A stretch of 64,000 nucleotides of DNA from assembly GCF_014268445.2 (NCBI RefSeq), contig NZ_CP077089.1:3589501-3653500 (forward strand). The letters are read 5' to 3'. The DNA comes from Pseudomonas tensinigenes. Lineage in GTDB: Bacteria > Pseudomonadota > Gammaproteobacteria > Pseudomonadales > Pseudomonadaceae. The notes below the pieces were generated by a model. That model was given only the letters and a program-made list of their open reading frames with translations, had not been told where the DNA came from and made no database searches. Shown piece by piece: positions 62,601 through 64,000 of the stretch. The translations under genes were made by a program, and so were the position numbers. Every line of letters starts with the position of its first letter. Position 1 is the first letter of the stretch.

Positions 62601-64000
62601 ATCAAAACCGCGGGCTCGACTGCGGTCGAAGCACTGGGCCTGTATATGATCGGCCCGGGCAGCGGTCATCAGGGGCCGCTGGTGCTGTATGCCCCGTACG
62701 CAGAAGACGTATTTCGCGAGTTTGCCGACGAAGCGAGTGTGATCGCAGCCATCAATACGCCAGGCAGTTTTCAGGACTTGCTGATTCGTCGATTGCCGCC
62801 GGCACAGCAATCGGTATTTCGAGGGCTGTTGCAGTCAAGCGCTGGCGAGGTCAGCGAAATGACACTTGCGGGTAACACCATCACCGGCAACCTGTTGCAA
62901 AGGTTTTTCAGCGACAACCTCAAGTTGTTGCCGCAATTGCTGAACGGCCAGTCGTCAGCCAGCGCTCAAAGCGACTGGGAAGCAGCCAAAAACCTGTTCA
63001 GCAAAGGCACCAGTCTGATCTCGGGTCTGCTGCCCGGTAAACTTTCGTACGTGACATTTCTGTGGCAGGCCTACAAGGACTTCAAGGATTCGGCAGAAAA
63101 TCTGCAGGATCATCATTGGACGCAAGCATTGCAGTCATTTATCGCCGGTGCGGTGCAAATGATAAGCCTGGGGCGCCTGACGGCAGAGGCATCGGCAGCG
63201 ACGCAAGCCACGCCCCCGAGAACGGCACAAACCGCGACTGAAACACCGCCAATCACTCGAGTCACCGACGAAGACGCCAGCGGGGTCGAAAGCTCGCCCG
63301 CGCTGGTCGCGCCAAGCTGGTCACAGATCAGGATGACCTCACCCTCGCGCACCGAGTTGCAGCCTTTTGAAACGTCGGCCGTGGCGCTTGAAGACCTCAA
63401 GCGTGACGCGAAGAACGGCACCTACGAAAATCCGATCAATAAACGCCTTTACACGGCCATTGCCGGCAAGGTTCATCAGGTCGACCAACCGGGCGCCGTC
63501 TGGCAGATCTTCGGCGATGAGAAGCCCGGGCCGTCATTACGATTGAGTGGCTCGCGGCTCTTGCTCGCGCCAGACCGCTACGCGGTTCACTACGGCAAAG
63601 CGATATCGAAACTGCACCAGCGATACGCCGTGGAGCCCATCCGCCGAGCCTTGCTTGAAATCGAAGCCATTGGCATGAACGAGATTCGCCGCCGCCATCC
63701 CGATAAAGCCTTGCAAATCCAGCAAGCGGTCGACATGGCGCGCTTCTATGCCTTCAACAGCCTGCACAATCTGGCCCAGCTGAAAGCCAATGTTCCGGGC
63801 ACCCGTCTGGAAGGTTTTCTCAGGTTGTTTTTCGGCGTTGATCAAATCGACAAAGCGTTACTGGCCAAGCTTCACAAGGCCATCGTGCCGATCTGTAATG
63901 CCTTGGTCGACCCCAGCGATGACCTGATGGATACCGAACGGTTCGTGGTGGGCTCCAACACCGCCATGTCATCCGCCATCGCGTTCGTGCTGGTCAATGA
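59661..64000 (+). CDS. giant DUF6543 / dermonecrotic-toxin-domain protein (C-terminus outside window)
   Basis: 1446 codons are visible without a stop. Early parts (FPGLWKELGKIHSLNSKDFDWLAHVKLST, FILSETPDDKGAILYTPYDGIKKYESL, LLNLEERQRFIGFDRPHVTGESVGGEIFNVL) match the DUF6543 family of very large Pseudomonas proteins, annotated as dermonecrotic toxin domain proteins. A hydrophobic segment near residues 1110-1170 (LISGLLPGKLSYVTFLWQAYKDF...IAGAVQMISLG) is followed by a second region: NPINKRLYTAIAGKVHQVDQPGAVWQIFG...RYAVHYGKA. No signal peptide. Entry into target cells and effector activity are unknown. The ATG at 59661 has only a weak GAG upstream. Confidence 0.8.
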   Translation, partial: MPEPAAPLLFPDTLNFPGLWKELGKIHSLNSKDFDWLAHVKLSTHALRNQQSPPMLAQSIYIEVGAAKPIPLAGSFILSETPDDKGAILYTPYDGIKKYESLAILKTLLEKRLQVAEEEDPLLAFLSLAQRRKVSEQTHRTLTYETIRDDIFESQKNHILAAQQVNAVAMLDELKRLPALTPLVEKILDDLLRVRLPNINQALTRVNFYTHAPVDGSAPVAAARSARHWHDSVSLSEAVLMYYRNQDWPAGQLHEFANSQRAPFDNDQGVWEDAVKQAANKLRVLLFREMERYWDAPSATGAPRRKFFGEALEEQARAELMIKRETNIIDASQFATLHQMIRPAAYPTRRPTIENVRLWEYEPNYVELAGSLMISHANAFLYTPTMGLQVLKDYQDLKDTVLSKFHAAGHEDELYGLLNLEERQRFIGFDRPHVTGESVGGEIFNVLFEAIITKQRQNIEYALQVSRHSDGSVDIHALFDKALDIRAMLHQRLLEMETAARWSTRPVLTGVQQPSQVRAQKAAAVAKTCQDIEPLIASSFKVQPVTHIEEQRHYLENMKSRLAHSLFLGVTAEAALRVLSGSLKSAEQMIVDTVINPDHTRRDNRHSLNGFRPDAWSLTLKTPEAKAPLSLAHCFLLTERGGLDDLHSGRVMVWTPALGLEAFESIRAARLALGQRLEDRIGRLSLLENLLPQERQYHRQYTLGTLRLIEDSVLENRVQSGIEHFIARCEEVRARFKGRAGLTSALACLTKTTIDTNLLRTIHLANAIDQQQSLPAWLGMAPVEEQQLHLELLEQWRRSVVDHKDYLSGLPTLADYVHQRLKALLDTRFAGSRVDPNDIQIIPDLALAGPARALPEFALNHINIAQGTGFKVASRTTTPLPANLDPATVRQLLLSLEIPTTFAQKITAALSADDAEATQRKQRFLRQLPWQLLQHAHGLKLQQQLSASAFDYVCQVLDIPDGIARKTVEGAHAIVYPLSLIKTAGSTAVEALGLYMIGPGSGHQGPLVLYAPYAEDVFREFADEASVIAAINTPGSFQDLLIRRLPPAQQSVFRGLLQSSAGEVSEMTLAGNTITGNLLQRFFSDNLKLLPQLLNGQSSASAQSDWEAAKNLFSKGTSLISGLLPGKLSYVTFLWQAYKDFKDSAENLQDHHWTQALQSFIAGAVQMISLGRLTAEASAATQATPPRTAQTATETPPITRVTDEDASGVESSPALVAPSWSQIRMTSPSRTELQPFETSAVALEDLKRDAKNGTYENPINKRLYTAIAGKVHQVDQPGAVWQIFGDEKPGPSLRLSGSRLLLAPDRYAVHYGKAISKLHQRYAVEPIRRALLEIEAIGMNEIRRRHPDKALQIQQAVDMARFYAFNSLHNLAQLKANVPGTRLEGFLRLFFGVDQIDKALLAKLHKAIVPICNALVDPSDDLMDTERFVVGSNTAMSSAIAFVLVN

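Overview
The window is chromosomal DNA of a Pseudomonas of the fluorescens group. The grounds are the gene content (fap amyloid operon, sfnG, dpkA, lpxO, DUF3077 and DUF6543 proteins), high-GC codon use, and the very dense fluorescens-type REP/REPIN repeats between genes. I see no rRNA, tRNA, CRISPR array, insertion sequence or prophage. About 60 genes are supported; pssA at the left edge and a giant toxin-like gene at the right edge are cut by the window.

1-18.5 kb: pssA (partial, -), a TetR regulator with a DUF1348 protein, sfnG (dimethyl sulfone monooxygenase, with a sigma-54 promoter), a TSUP exporter, a dienoyl-CoA isomerase/nudC operon, an ATP-grasp (RimK-like)/CorA operon divergent from a GNAT-C39 peptidase fusion, a PQQ-dependent sugar dehydrogenase, Ku, lpxO, the ABC-F factor ybiT, an MFS exporter and an alpha/beta hydrolase. 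18.6-25.4 kb: azoR divergent from a LysR/MmcQ pair, DUF1294/uppP, an sCache chemoreceptor, and a pnuC/nicotinamide riboside kinase operon.

25.4-32.2 kb is the most distinctive part. It holds a complete fapABCDEF functional-amyloid operon preceded by a 357-base regulatory region with a sigma-54 -24/-12 element and several TGTTTCA/TGAAACA half-sites. A sigma-54 enhancer-binding protein (BrfA/VpsR-like) lies convergent at the far end. Together they look like a self-contained, sigma-54-controlled biofilm amyloid module. 32.2-35.5 kb is more A/T-rich and accessory-like: a small hypothetical gene, a delta-60-repeat protein and an Ig-like-repeat protein. The last two share a 27-base dyad element upstream.

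35.6-64 kb: nhaB; an intergenic region triplicated at exactly 172 bp; a gnd-zwf-HAD phosphatase operon; cptA; a DUF3077 pair with a structured leader; a TonB-dependent receptor; a four-copy ~102-bp tandem array; GNAT, DinB, zapE, SnoaL and YafY genes on the minus strand; an aldo/keto reductase with nested palindromes at its promoter; an NCS2 permease; a LEA2 lipoprotein; a nitrilase divergent from a LysR regulator; an ElaB/YqjD-type DUF883 protein; dpkA; and the first 1446 codons of a DUF6543 (dermonecrotic-toxin-like) giant protein.

All functional calls come from reading translated sequence and recalled family motifs. No database search was run.
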